This document shows positions 1 to 7,712 of a stretch of 32,674 nucleotides of DNA, in pieces. The position numbers were made by a program, and so were the translations under genes. The notes below the pieces were generated by a model, which saw nothing but the letters and a program-made list of their open reading frames with translations, was not told the origin of the DNA and ran no database searches. Position 1 is the first letter of the stretch; each line of letters opens with the position of its first letter. The stretch comes from JAXDLW01 sp050998755 (GTDB taxonomy: Bacteria; Chloroflexota; Dormibacteria; DASZGP01). The stretch lies in contig JBPCPW010000083.1 in the NCBI GenBank assembly GCA_050998755.1, positions 1 through 32,674 of the forward strand. The letters run 5' to 3'.

Positions 1-256
1 CCTCGGGCGTCCCCGGCCGCCAGCCGGGAGGTCGGATCCGCATTGTGCACACGCTGCCATCCCTGAACTCAGAATACGAGTTTCATGTCGCACAAGCCGG
101 CGTCAGCCGACCCAAGTCTCGCGCGGCAACCTGGTTTCCAAAAGGGAGGTCTACTTCCCTCATGACACGTTCTCCCCGTAGGTGAATTAAGCTCGCCTCT
201 GACCGTCCACCAAACCGGGGTAGGTCCACGTATTCGCTGACGCATCCACCGCCTTC
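1..256. other. Gene-poor window start, possible 3' end of a truncated gene
   Basis: No gene is convincing here. One plus-strand frame is open from base 3 to a stop at 183-185. Its translation contains TLPSLNSEYEFHVAQAG, which loosely resembles the last strands of a fibronectin type III domain, so it could be the tail of a gene cut by the window edge. The other frames are short. The stretch also holds the small hairpin and Shine-Dalgarno-like site at 143-164. This reading is weak. Confidence 0.2.
143..164 (+). promoter_or_regulatory. Shine-Dalgarno-like site inside a near-perfect hairpin
   Basis: AGGGAGGT at 143-150 and ACTTCCCT at 153-160 form a quasi-palindrome (7 of 8 pairs, 2-nt spacer), directly followed by ATG at 162. 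AGGGAGGT is a good ribosome-binding sequence, but the ATG opens only a seven-codon frame (MTRSPRR, stop at 183-185). If real, it could be a leader peptide with a sequestered ribosome-binding site ahead of the sortase-like gene. It could also be chance, or an operator. Confidence 0.2.
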
Positions 257-289
257 CTGCGGAAGCGCGCCCTGGCCGCACTACCCGCG

Positions 290-1066
290 GTGGCGCTGGG
301 TGTGGCGCTGCCCTTCGCCGGGCTGTCCGCCGAGGCTTCGCATGGCCTGGCATCCCGCCGGCAGGCCCTCACCAGCGGCGAGCCGGTGGCGGCCGCCGCG
401 GCTCCCGAGGCCTCGATGTCCGCAGATACCGCCGCGCGGGCGTCGGCAGCAGTGCCCACGCCAGGGTCCCCAGCAGCGCCTGTGCACCTCCCCCTGCTGA
501 ACGTCGCCACCGGCGACCCTGGAACGGCGACGCCACCTCGACCGGGTTTCCAGATCAGTGTCCCGGCGGTGGGACTGCGCGTTGGCGTCGTGGATTACGG
601 GGATTGCGCCGGGAACACGGCCATGACGCGCGTCAGCGCCGTCCACTTCCTCTGCGCACCGTCAGCGGTGACCACTTTCGTCGGCCATAACCCCGGGGTC
701 TTCACGCCACTTTTGCGGACCCAGCCGGGCGACCGGGTGTACTACTCCCACGACGGCGTCCAGGACGCCTGGGTGATCTCCGCGCGCTATCGCGTTTCGC
801 CCCAGGACGCTGCCGGCTACACCCAGGACGGGTCTTATCCGCACGCCGTGTTTGCCACCTGCGCCGAGCCGGACTCGTCCGCCTACTGGATCTTCATCGC
901 GACCCCGGTGGGTGGGACAGCGCCGGCGGTCAGCTCGGGCCGGCAGACCCAGCCGTCCAACGCCCCTTCGGGTTCTGGCCGTCCACGCCCGGCTCCCTCC
1001 CCGAGCCCCAGCCCCACCCCTGCCGGCGGGCTGCCCGGCGTGCCGATTCCCCCGCCACCCATCTGA
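290..1066 (+). CDS. Sortase-like secreted protein (peptidase C60 fold), catalytic Arg not seen
   Basis: Sortases cleave C-terminal sorting motifs and attach proteins to the cell wall. Residues about 87-206 fit a class E/F-like sortase: ISVPAVGLRV at the first strand, VGHNPGVF with His133, QPGDRVYY, and VFATC with Cys191. Known sortases have an Arg shortly after the Cys, in the final strand. Here that strand reads AYWIFIA, with no Arg. The C-terminus (about 207-258) is a Ser/Pro-rich low-complexity tail without a membrane helix. The GTG at 290 is the first standard start, but it cuts off a good signal peptide: the frame is open from 224, and a CTG at 257 would give MRKRALAALPAVALGVALPF. The true start may therefore be the rare CTG at 257. 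Three proteins in this window carry sorting-signal-like tails and are candidate substrates. The fold is fairly sure; activity is not. Confidence 0.7.
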   Translation: MALGVALPFAGLSAEASHGLASRRQALTSGEPVAAAAAPEASMSADTAARASAAVPTPGSPAAPVHLPLLNVATGDPGTATPPRPGFQISVPAVGLRVGVVDYGDCAGNTAMTRVSAVHFLCAPSAVTTFVGHNPGVFTPLLRTQPGDRVYYSHDGVQDAWVISARYRVSPQDAAGYTQDGSYPHAVFATCAEPDSSAYWIFIATPVGGTAPAVSSGRQTQPSNAPSGSGRPRPAPSPSPSPTPAGGLPGVPIPPPPI

Positions 1067-1139
1067 GCGGCGCTTCTTTACATCCCTTAAGCGCTAATTC
1101 GTGGCGGCGGCCGGCCATTCCTGCCATGCTCGGTCAGCC

Positions 1140-1943
1140 ATGGACGCCATAGCCAGCGAGCCGCCCCAGCGTCGCACCAGCGACCTGCCCAAGTCGAAGC
1201 GCGACATGGACGCCATGCAGCTGTACGCCATGCCCCCTGGCGAGAGCCTGCAGCGGTTGCGCAGCGACTTCGTGGCCCTCGACAAGATGCTGGCCACGAT
1301 GGCCGGCAACAAATTCACCGGATACCTGCGGGTCCACTCCGACGAGCTCAACGGCGTGGTGCTGCTGGTTGAAGGTGGGGTCGTTGAGACCCTGTTTGAC
1401 ATCGCGCCGGTGGTGGTCACCGGCGAACGCGCGCTGGGTTTGGTGGCCGCGACCGTCGCCGCCGGGGAGGGCGAGTTGGACATCGTGTCCCTTGACGCCG
1501 ACGTGGTGATGGGTGTCTTCCAGTTGCTCACCGCGCCCAGCCTGTACGAGAACCTCTTCGCCCGTTTTGTTGATGTCCCCGGTCTGCTGGAGTACCTCAG
1601 TGAGACCGGCGTCAGCGGCAGCGTTATCGTGACCAACGGCGAGGAACAGGGGGTCATCCTGATGCGGGAGGGCAACCTTCTGACCGCGTACACCAGCCGG
1701 TCGATGAACCCGGAATCGGCGCCGGAGATGCTCATGAAGCTCTGCCAGACGCCCACTACGGAGATCGAGGTGCGCTCCGGCCGGCTCCCCGAGAACAATC
1801 CCCGCCTGGAGTTGACCAGTGCCCTGAGCCTGGCCGCCGGTCGTGACCTGCGTCAGGAGATCGCCGACATGGCCCGCAGTGAGCGGGCGTCAGGGATCCC
1901 GCGGCGACTCAGCGACGCCGACTTCGAGGGCGGTCGCCGCTAA
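1140..1943 (+). CDS. DUF4388-like protein with two similar modules
   Basis: This is a soluble protein of about 267 residues without signal peptide or membrane helix. Two segments look alike: KFTGYLRVHSDELNGVVLLVEGG near residues 58-80, and SGSVIVTNGEEQGVILMREG about 100 residues later. Each reads as strand-strand-GxVxxxxG, typical of DUF4388-type domains found in gliding and signalling proteins, which are usually of unknown function. A helical stretch lies between and after them. Start choice is uncertain: GTG 1101, ATG 1140 and ATG 1206 are all in frame, and none has a clear ribosome-binding site. I chose 1140 because the residues before it look like non-coding sequence. The next gene lies on the opposite strand with a 36-base gap. 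The gene is probably real; the family assignment is tentative. Confidence 0.65.
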   Translation: MDAIASEPPQRRTSDLPKSKRDMDAMQLYAMPPGESLQRLRSDFVALDKMLATMAGNKFTGYLRVHSDELNGVVLLVEGGVVETLFDIAPVVVTGERALGLVAATVAAGEGELDIVSLDADVVMGVFQLLTAPSLYENLFARFVDVPGLLEYLSETGVSGSVIVTNGEEQGVILMREGNLLTAYTSRSMNPESAPEMLMKLCQTPTTEIEVRSGRLPENNPRLELTSALSLAAGRDLRQEIADMARSERASGIPRRLSDADFEGGRR

Positions 1944-1979
1944 CAGCAGCCGGCTCCGTAGCAGACTGGTCGGTCAGGC

Positions 1980-2417
1980 TCATGCTCCGGCCTCGAGAAC
2001 CTTTTTGAGTCGCTTCAGGTCACCGTCGATCTGGCGTTCGACGAAGAATCCCAGGAGGTTCTCCGCAAAGCCGAACAGTCGAGGGGCGTCGGCCCGACCC
2101 CAGCCCTCCATCACCGTCGCCCCGTCACGAGTGTGCAGCTCGAATCCTGCCTCGAAAAAGAACCTGCCGCCAACCGACCGGGCGACAAAGGTCCGGGGCC
2201 GCAGGTGCTCGGTGCACTCGGCGCGCTGAGTGAAGGGAATGCCGAGGAAGTGCGCCTCGATGGTCAGGCGTGTTCCCGCCCGAAGCTCCGGGGTGGACAG
2301 CCGGTGGATTCGCCGAATCGGCCCGATGTATTGGGTCAGGGTCGCGAGGTTGGCGAGATAGTCATATACCTCGGCCTGGGGCCGGTTGATCACCAACCTA
2401 CGGTCCATCTCGATCAT
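1980..2417 (-). CDS. SRPBCC / polyketide cyclase-like protein
   Basis: This 145-residue protein has the length and order of a START/SRPBCC helix-grip domain, which binds a hydrophobic ligand in a deep cavity. Visible marks are the N-terminal strand RRLVINRPQAEVYDYLANL, the mid strands beginning GTRLTIEAHFLG, and the long C-terminal helix FVERQIDGDLKRLKKVLEAG. The ligand cannot be told from sequence. It is transcribed away from yqgE with only about 23 bases between the starts, so the two must share a very compact promoter region or be leaderless. ATG 2408 (MDRRLV) is an alternative start. Confidence 0.75.
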   Translation of the reverse strand: MIEMDRRLVINRPQAEVYDYLANLATLTQYIGPIRRIHRLSTPELRAGTRLTIEAHFLGIPFTQRAECTEHLRPRTFVARSVGGRFFFEAGFELHTRDGATVMEGWGRADAPRLFGFAENLLGFFVERQIDGDLKRLKKVLEAGA

Positions 2418-2440
2418 CGGTGGGGTGCCATCATCTGCCG

Positions 2441-3001
2441 GTGAGTATCCGACCGCTGACCGGCCGCCTGCTGGTGGCGCAGCCCGCGCTCAAGGATCCC
2501 AATTTCGACCACACTGTGGTGCTGGTCCTGGAGCATTCGGAGGACGGTGCGATCGGCGTGATTCTCAACCGCCCGAGCGATTTCGGCGTGGACGGCGCGC
2601 TGCCCAACTGGGCCAAGCTGGCGACCCACCCGGCGGTCGTATTCGTCGGTGGCCCGGTGGTCGACGAGGGCACCGCCATCTGCCTCGCCAGGGCGCGCGG
2701 TTCCGCGCCGGCGGACTTCTTCAAGCCCGTTCTCCCGGGGGTGGGCACACTCGACGTCAACCGGCTGCCTGAGGCGGTGGGCGACGTCATTGAGGAGGTC
2801 CGGCTGTTCGCCGGTTACGCCGGCTGGTCCGCGGGCCAGCTGGAGGCCGAGGTCGAGGCGGGTGGCTGGTTCATCGTGGACGGCCGGCCGCTGGACGGAT
2901 TCACCTCGGACCCCGGCGGCCTGTGGCGGGCGGTCCTGGGGCGGCAGCGCGGCCAGCTCGCATGGTTCGCCAACTTCCCCGCTGACGTCGCGCTCAATTG
3001 A
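2441..3001 (+). CDS. YqgE/AlgH family protein
   Basis: This is a UPF0301 (YqgE/AlgH) protein of about 186 residues, the usual length. The hallmark N-terminus is clear: LTGRLLVAQPALKDPNF, then HTVVLVLEHSEDGAIGVILNRP. It continues with VFVGGPV and VRLFAGYAGWSAGQLEAE, then GGWFIVD. The biochemical role of the family is not settled; AlgH was named for an effect on alginate expression in Pseudomonas. A GTG at 2420 lengthens the frame, but GTG 2441 gives VSIRPLTGRLL, which fits the family N-terminus better. It diverges from the SRPBCC gene. No terminator is obvious after the stop. Confidence 0.9.
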   Translation: MSIRPLTGRLLVAQPALKDPNFDHTVVLVLEHSEDGAIGVILNRPSDFGVDGALPNWAKLATHPAVVFVGGPVVDEGTAICLARARGSAPADFFKPVLPGVGTLDVNRLPEAVGDVIEEVRLFAGYAGWSAGQLEAEVEAGGWFIVDGRPLDGFTSDPGGLWRAVLGRQRGQLAWFANFPADVALN

Positions 3002-3072
3002 GTCACGGGATTGGCACAGATTCTCAGTGACTTCTCATCATCTTCTAACGCGACCCGCAGTAGGGTAGAGAA

Positions 3073-3828
3073 ATGCGACCGAACCGACTGCTGCCTACCG
3101 CCGCAATCGCCACCCTCGTGGTGGCTGCCGCGGCATTCGCCACCGTCGCCGCGCCCGCGATGCACCTCGGGGCCTTTGCGGCCGCGGCCAGGCCGGCTGC
3201 CTCGCCCAGCCCGCATGCCAAAGCCCAGGCCCGTTGCGACAGCTTCGTCGCCGACCTGGCGAAGCGGCTGAACACCAACTCGGACAACCTCAAAAAGCAG
3301 GTCAAGGGCGCCATCGATGACCAGGTCGCCGCCGCGGTCAAGGACGGGACGATCACCCAGGCACAGGCCGACGCCATCACCAAGAAGGTGGACGCTTCGA
3401 AGGGCTGCCGCGATCTGCCGTCCTTCGCCGGTCCGAGGGGTCCCAGGAGCCCTGGAAGACCCGGGATGGGCGGCCTCAAGGACATCCTGGGCGCCGCTGC
3501 CTCCGCCCTCAAGGTCGACCCGGCTGCGCTGCAGGCCGACGTGATGGCGGGTAAGACCCTGCAGCAGGTGGCGCCCGCGGGCATGACCCAGGCTCAATTC
3601 GATACGGCGTTCAAGGCTGAGCTCGCGAAGGTGCTTGATCCCCAGGTGACCGCGAAGAAGATCACCGCGGCACAGGAGGCCGACGAGATAGCCGAGGCCG
3701 TGAAGGTTGCCGACATGCTCTGGGCCACGCCAATCCCGCACATGGGCGGTTTCGGCAAGCACGCGTTCGGCCGCCCGGGCGCCCCGGTGCCAGGCTCCGC
3801 CCCGCCACCCGCTCCCGCCATCCAGTAA
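3073..3828 (+). CDS. Secreted helical protein with repeated DNL/TQAQAD-type modules
   Basis: The 251-residue product begins with a Sec signal peptide (RPNRLLPTAAIATLVVAAAA..., cleavage near residues 26-40), followed by an Ala/Pro linker. Two helical modules follow. The first is CDSFVADLAKRLNTNSDNLKK with a later DGTITQAQADAITKKVD; the second is LGAAASALKVDPAALQADV with later GMTQAQFDTAFKAEL and KKITAAQEADEIAE. This alternation of an LNV-type helix and a 'G-x-I-T-x-A-Q-A' helix is common in secreted proteins of Chloroflexota-like and actinobacterial genomes; I know no assigned function. The tail is rich in Gly, Pro and Ala. TAGGGT at 3062-3067 could be a -10 element, but no good -35 element is seen. 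The gene is clear; the role is unknown. Confidence 0.8.
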   Translation: MRPNRLLPTAAIATLVVAAAAFATVAAPAMHLGAFAAAARPAASPSPHAKAQARCDSFVADLAKRLNTNSDNLKKQVKGAIDDQVAAAVKDGTITQAQADAITKKVDASKGCRDLPSFAGPRGPRSPGRPGMGGLKDILGAAASALKVDPAALQADVMAGKTLQQVAPAGMTQAQFDTAFKAELAKVLDPQVTAKKITAAQEADEIAEAVKVADMLWATPIPHMGGFGKHAFGRPGAPVPGSAPPPAPAIQ

Positions 3829-3901
3829 CCTCGCGGGCCGAGACCGGACCGACACACTTCCTGCGGGAATCTTTGCACCTGTACACCGGTTGAAAACAGA
3901 C

Positions 3902-4141
3902 ATGGACTCGACCCGCATCCTCGTCTACGGTACGGCGCATTGCTCCGACTGCCACGCCGCCAGGCGCGTTCTCAACGAGCAGGGAGTCGGTTACGACTTC
4001 GTGGATATCGATGAGGTGCCGGGCGCGGCCGATGAGGTCCTGAAGCTCAACCACGGGATGAGGAGTGTCCCCACGATCATCTTCCCCAATGGGACCGTGA
4101 TGGTCGAGCCTTCGCGCAGGGAGTTGCTCGCCGCGCTATAG
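3902..4141 (+). CDS. Glutaredoxin-like (mycoredoxin-type) protein
   Basis: This 79-residue thioredoxin-fold protein has the redox motif Cys14-Ser-Asp-Cys17 after the first strand (ILVYGTAHCSDC). It also has the cis-Pro segment SVPTIIFPNG near residues 55-64 and the C-terminal helix SRRELLAAL. It is the size of NrdH and mycoredoxin proteins, which reduce mixed disulfides or ribonucleotide reductase with mycothiol or thioredoxin reductase as electron source. The CSDC motif differs from the CGYC of mycoredoxin and the CVQC of NrdH. A longer frame opens upstream, but the domain begins exactly at ATG 3902. Its stop overlaps the convergent phosphoesterase gene by six bases. Confidence 0.85.
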   Translation: MDSTRILVYGTAHCSDCHAARRVLNEQGVGYDFVDIDEVPGAADEVLKLNHGMRSVPTIIFPNGTVMVEPSRRELLAAL

Positions 4142-5902
4142 GCCTCCCGGGGTCGTCAGCCCAATGTTCTCAGGTCGGCCGTCGCGCGTTGAAGGCGACT
4201 CCCGCCTGCGCCAGCCGAGGACCGCGGCCCCCAGCGCGGCTGCTCCCAGCAACCCCACCGCCGCCGCACTGATGTCAACCGTGCCAGTGTTGGGTGTGCC
4301 GCCGGCGCCGCCGCCGCCGGCTCCGGCCGGCGAGGCTGTGAGCGCCTGCGGGGTAGGGCAGGCGGCAGGGTAGGAGACGGCCGGCGGCGGGGTCGGGCCG
4401 GGCACCACCCGTGGCCTGGGCACCGATCCCGGGAAGGTGCCGGCGAGAGCCGGCTGCTGCTGGCACTGGATGGAATCGAGCGCGGTCTTCGCGGGGGCTG
4501 CAGCTACGGGTGGCGGCACCTCGAACGGCGCGGGGCCTGAGGCCACCAGGCACTCTCGGAAATCGGCGGCGTTGGCGTCACGGTAGGTCAGTGCGGGCAG
4601 GTTCCATTTCGCCTGGATGGTGCGCAGGATCGATGTGTGGTCGCGGACGACGTGGGACACATGGTCGGCCCTGGCCCAGGGGGAGATCACCATGTTGGGG
4701 ACCCGGAAGCCGTACCGCTGGTAGTTGTCACCAAACCAACCGGCCCGGGGAAGATGCGGCGGCACGCCGTCGCCGGGAGTGATTGCCGCCGGCGGCGTCA
4801 CGTGGTCGTAGTAGCCGCCGCTCTCGTCGTACGCGAACAGGATCAGCGACCGGGACCACACCGCGGCGTTGCCCATGATGGCCTTCACCACCCCCTCGAT
4901 GAAGTGCTGACCGACGTCTATGTCGTTGGCGTTCTCCTCGCTGCCGTAGACGAAGTCCGGCTCGACGGTGATCACCCCCCGGGGCAGCGTCCCCGCGGTG
5001 ATCACGGCCTGCAGCGCGGTGACGGCGTTCTCGTTGCTGCCGGCGAGGATGATGTTCCGGCCCACCCGCGACTCGGCGTACGGTGCCGCGATCAGGCCCA
5101 CCGTCGGGAGGTTGCCGGCAATCGTCAGCCAGGGCACGCTGTAGTGGTCCAGCACCTCGAAGATGTGGCCGTTGGGTGGGCTGACCTGGGTCTGGTGCGC
5201 GGGGTTGTTGGGGTCGAAGTTGGGTGGAGGCGGCCGCATGGTGTCGGTGATGCCGACCGCGCTGGCACAGATCGAGAAAAGCCGGTTGGGATCGGTGGAG
5301 CCAAGAACCGACGAGAAGTAGCGGTCGCCGACCGGAAAATGCGCCGCCAGGGAGTAGTAGGTGGAAAGAACCTCGTGGTTCCAGTAGCCCATCGCCGCCT
5401 CGCCACTGTGGTAGCCGACGAACTGGTCCATCTTCCCGCCGTTGTAGGCGTGGTGGCTGTAATCCCAACTCACGTCCGGCTTGCTGGTGGCGCAGGAGGA
5501 CCGCATCTGGAACGCCTGGTACCACTTGCCGTCTTTATCCTGCTGCACGTCCGTAGGCCGGCCCGCACCGTCGAGCCCGCGCCAGCCGTCAACCCGGCCG
5601 TGCAGCCGGCCCCTGGTCACCGGATCCCACGGCAGCATTCCGAAATATGCGTCGAAGGATTTGTTCTCCTGCATCAGCACAAAGACATGGTCGATGTTGG
5701 ACAGCTCGGGGGCGAGATCGGGCTGCGGTATGCCGGCCGGGCGCCCCGGAAATGGGAGGCTGCCCGGCGGCAGCAGGCAGTTCACAGCCTGCGCGCCATT
5801 CGTCAGTAACCCCGGAGCGAAAACGGCGGCGGTACCCGCGACCGCGCTGCCGCGTAGAAAGTCGCGCCGGCTCAGGCCGCGACTGGGTGCGCCCCGCCAC
5901 AT
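4136..5902 (-). CDS. Tat-exported phosphoesterase (phospholipase C / acid phosphatase family) with TPNTG tail
   Basis: The protein has 588 residues. Residues 11-18 (SRRDFLRG) form a twin-arginine signal. The phosphoesterase domain (PF04185 type) starts with IDHVFVLMQENKSFDAYFG near 70-88, where Glu79 and Asn80 are the usual metal and catalytic positions. It continues through SWDYSHHAYNGGKMDQFV, VLGSTDPNRLFS, and ILFAYDESGGYYDHVTPP with AGWFGDNYQRYGFRVPNMVISPWA. Family members hydrolyse phospholipids or phosphomonoesters outside the cell. The C-terminus has a Pro/Gly linker, TPNTG at 536-540, a hydrophobic helix and WRRR, so it looks like a sortase-type sorting signal. The 24-residue tail after the arginines is longer than usual, so plain membrane anchoring is also possible. 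It is convergent with the glutaredoxin gene. Confidence 0.9.
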   Translation of the reverse strand: MWRGAPSRGLSRRDFLRGSAVAGTAAVFAPGLLTNGAQAVNCLLPPGSLPFPGRPAGIPQPDLAPELSNIDHVFVLMQENKSFDAYFGMLPWDPVTRGRLHGRVDGWRGLDGAGRPTDVQQDKDGKWYQAFQMRSSCATSKPDVSWDYSHHAYNGGKMDQFVGYHSGEAAMGYWNHEVLSTYYSLAAHFPVGDRYFSSVLGSTDPNRLFSICASAVGITDTMRPPPPNFDPNNPAHQTQVSPPNGHIFEVLDHYSVPWLTIAGNLPTVGLIAAPYAESRVGRNIILAGSNENAVTALQAVITAGTLPRGVITVEPDFVYGSEENANDIDVGQHFIEGVVKAIMGNAAVWSRSLILFAYDESGGYYDHVTPPAAITPGDGVPPHLPRAGWFGDNYQRYGFRVPNMVISPWARADHVSHVVRDHTSILRTIQAKWNLPALTYRDANAADFRECLVASGPAPFEVPPPVAAAPAKTALDSIQCQQQPALAGTFPGSVPRPRVVPGPTPPPAVSYPAACPTPQALTASPAGAGGGGAGGTPNTGTVDISAAAVGLLGAAALGAAVLGWRRRESPSTRDGRPENIGLTTPGGL

Positions 5903-5929
5903 TGTGCCGGGATTTTAGTGTTGCGCAGG

Positions 5930-6444
5930 TTAACTCGCGGGAAGTTGCGAGATAAGCCCTCGGAGAACCTTCGCCAGCTCCTCGACGAACTGTGCCTGGT
6001 TGTCCCAGTAGTCGTGCGCCTGCATCCCGCCGCCGGCGCTCCTGGTGACGTTGTCCACCGGGCGGTCGACGACATGCGCCAGGGCGACAAAGCCGCCACC
6101 GCGCCGACGGTCGCGGCGGACATGGGTTTCCGGGGATGCTGCCGGCGAGAGGGGCTTGATGGGCGGGCCGACCAGTCCAGGGTTCCGTCGAGCATGGTCT
6201 GGGCGATTCGATCCAACCCCCACTCAACGTCGCCGTCCACCTCGCTGGCCACGTACACCGGGCCGCGGTCCTCAGCCCTGCGCTCCGGGTCGTCCCCCAG
6301 CAGTTCATTGAGTTCCTGCCGCAGGTTGGCGTGCAGGCCATCGGCATAACCGGGCAGTTCCGCCGGGAGAGGTGGCTGCTGGAAGCCGATCCCGTGGATC
6401 GTCAACAGGCAGACCATTCCGGGGCGGGGGGCGGCGCCAGTCAC
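5930..6444 (-). pseudogene. Alpha/beta hydrolase-like gene with one frameshift
   Basis: The 5' part encodes VCLLTIHGIGFQQPPLP, a beta strand with the HGIG oxyanion-type turn of alpha/beta hydrolases. It goes on through GPVYVASEVDGDVEWGLDRI to DWSARP. The sensible reading then moves by one base: the second frame gives PIKPLSPAASPETHVRRD, GGGFVALAHVVDRPVDNV, and MQAHDYWDNQAQFVEELAKV, ending at the stop at 5930-5932. Adding one C to the CCC run at 6161-6163 (GGG on the plus strand) joins the two parts into about 172 residues. The likely start is GTG 6444 (VTGAAPRPGMVCLL); ATG 6471 is an alternative. No GxSxG nucleophile motif is visible. It may be a truly broken gene or a single indel error. It diverges from the M28 peptidase gene. 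Confidence 0.6.
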
Positions 6445-6494
6445 GGCCGCATTATGGCCCGCCAGCCGCATCTGACGCGGTAGGCTAGCGCCCG

Positions 6495-7712
6495 ATGGTG
6501 CAACTGGACGTGGATCCAAACGAACTGCGTGAGACCGTCTTCACCCTGGCGGAGATTCACCGCCCGTCGGGCTCTCCGGGCGAACGGGAGGCTGCCCATT
6601 GGATCGCGGGGCAGCTGCGCGAGCTGGGCTGCACCGTGGAGGTCGAGCTGGGACAGGCCCATGGCGGCTACTGGTGGCCCGTCGGGCTGATGACCGCCGC
6701 CGCCGCCTTGGGCGGGGTGTTCTCGCTGGCCGGCACGCGGCTGATCGGCGTCATCGCCGGCGCGGCGGCGGCGGCGGGCATCGCTGATGACATCGACTCG
6801 GGCGCACATGTTTTCCGGCGCCTGTTCCTCAAGCGCGGCCCGACGTGGATCGTGGTTGCCGAGACCGGCGACGTGGCGGCCGACCGCACCCTGGTGGTGC
6901 TTGCTCATCACGACGCCGCCCACTCGGGCCTGGTCTTTCACCCCGGGCCGCTTAAGTTCCTGGCGAAGCATTTCCCCAACTATGTCGAGCGCTCCAACGA
7001 GGGGGTGCCGTTCTGGTTCCCGGTCATCGGCGGCCCGGTACTGGTGGCGCTGGGCTCGCTCCTGCGCCTCAGGTTCCTGGTTCGGCTCGGCGTGTTCCTG
7101 GCCGGCGGCAGCACCGCGGCGATGATCGATATCGGCCGGCGCGCCGTCGTTCCCGGCGCCAACGACAACCTCACGGCGGTGGCCGTCCAGCTCGCGGTGG
7201 CCAGGGGCCTGGTCGAAAACCCGGTGCAGGGTTTGCGGGTCATGCTGGTGTCGGCCGGCTCCGAGGAGTCGCTGCAGGAGGGCATCATCTCCTTCGCCAG
7301 GGAACATTTCGAAGACCTGCCGAAGGACCGCACCTGGTTCCTCAACCTCGACACCGTGGGCTCACCCATCCTCTACATGGTCGAGGGCGAGGGCGTGCTG
7401 CAGATGCGCATGTACGATCGCGACTTCAAACAGCTCATTGCCGACGCCGCGGTCGATGCCGAGGTGCCGCTGCGCCGCGGCGTGCGCGCCCGCGCCAGCA
7501 CTGATGCGGTGGTGCCGCTGAAGGCGGGATACCCCACGGCGCTGCTGGTGTCGCTGACCAAGCAGAAAGCCCTGGCCAACTACCACTGGCCAACCGACAC
7601 CCCGGAAAACGTCGACTACGACACCGTCGCCGAGGCGGCCCGGGTTACCGATGCCGTTGTCCGGCGCCTCGCCGCGCAGGTGCGCTCCTCTAGTCCGGGA
7701 AGCGCACCCTGA
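6495..7712 (+). CDS. M28-family zinc metallopeptidase with internal hydrophobic segments
   Basis: This 405-residue protein has the full set of M28 di-zinc ligands: LAHHD (His138/139), PGANDN (Asp224), GSEES (Glu257/258), NLDTVG (Asp286) and ANYHWPTD (His364). M28 enzymes are aminopeptidases or carboxypeptidases. Unusually for the family, two hydrophobic regions lie inside the domain, near residues 62-97 and 176-208, each long enough for one or two membrane helices, and there is no N-terminal signal peptide. The enzyme may therefore be an integral membrane peptidase. The first part (NELRETVFTLAEIHRPSGSPGEREAAHWIAGQL) is the usual lid and start of the domain. The 3' end overlaps the convergent acyl-CoA synthetase gene by 23 bases. 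Substrate unknown. Confidence 0.88.
   Translation: MVQLDVDPNELRETVFTLAEIHRPSGSPGEREAAHWIAGQLRELGCTVEVELGQAHGGYWWPVGLMTAAAALGGVFSLAGTRLIGVIAGAAAAAGIADDIDSGAHVFRRLFLKRGPTWIVVAETGDVAADRTLVVLAHHDAAHSGLVFHPGPLKFLAKHFPNYVERSNEGVPFWFPVIGGPVLVALGSLLRLRFLVRLGVFLAGGSTAAMIDIGRRAVVPGANDNLTAVAVQLAVARGLVENPVQGLRVMLVSAGSEESLQEGIISFAREHFEDLPKDRTWFLNLDTVGSPILYMVEGEGVLQMRMYDRDFKQLIADAAVDAEVPLRRGVRARASTDAVVPLKAGYPTALLVSLTKQKALANYHWPTDTPENVDYDTVAEAARVTDAVVRRLAAQVRSSSPGSAP

Noticed and set aside
1066..1100. GCGCTT...AAGCGC repeat after the sortase-like gene as a terminator
   Set aside because: The stem is only six pairs with a 13-base loop, and there is no T-run.
4637..5809. 390-codon plus-strand frame opposite the phosphoesterase gene
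   Set aside because: It is the antisense of a well-recognised phosphoesterase and shows no family motif of its own.
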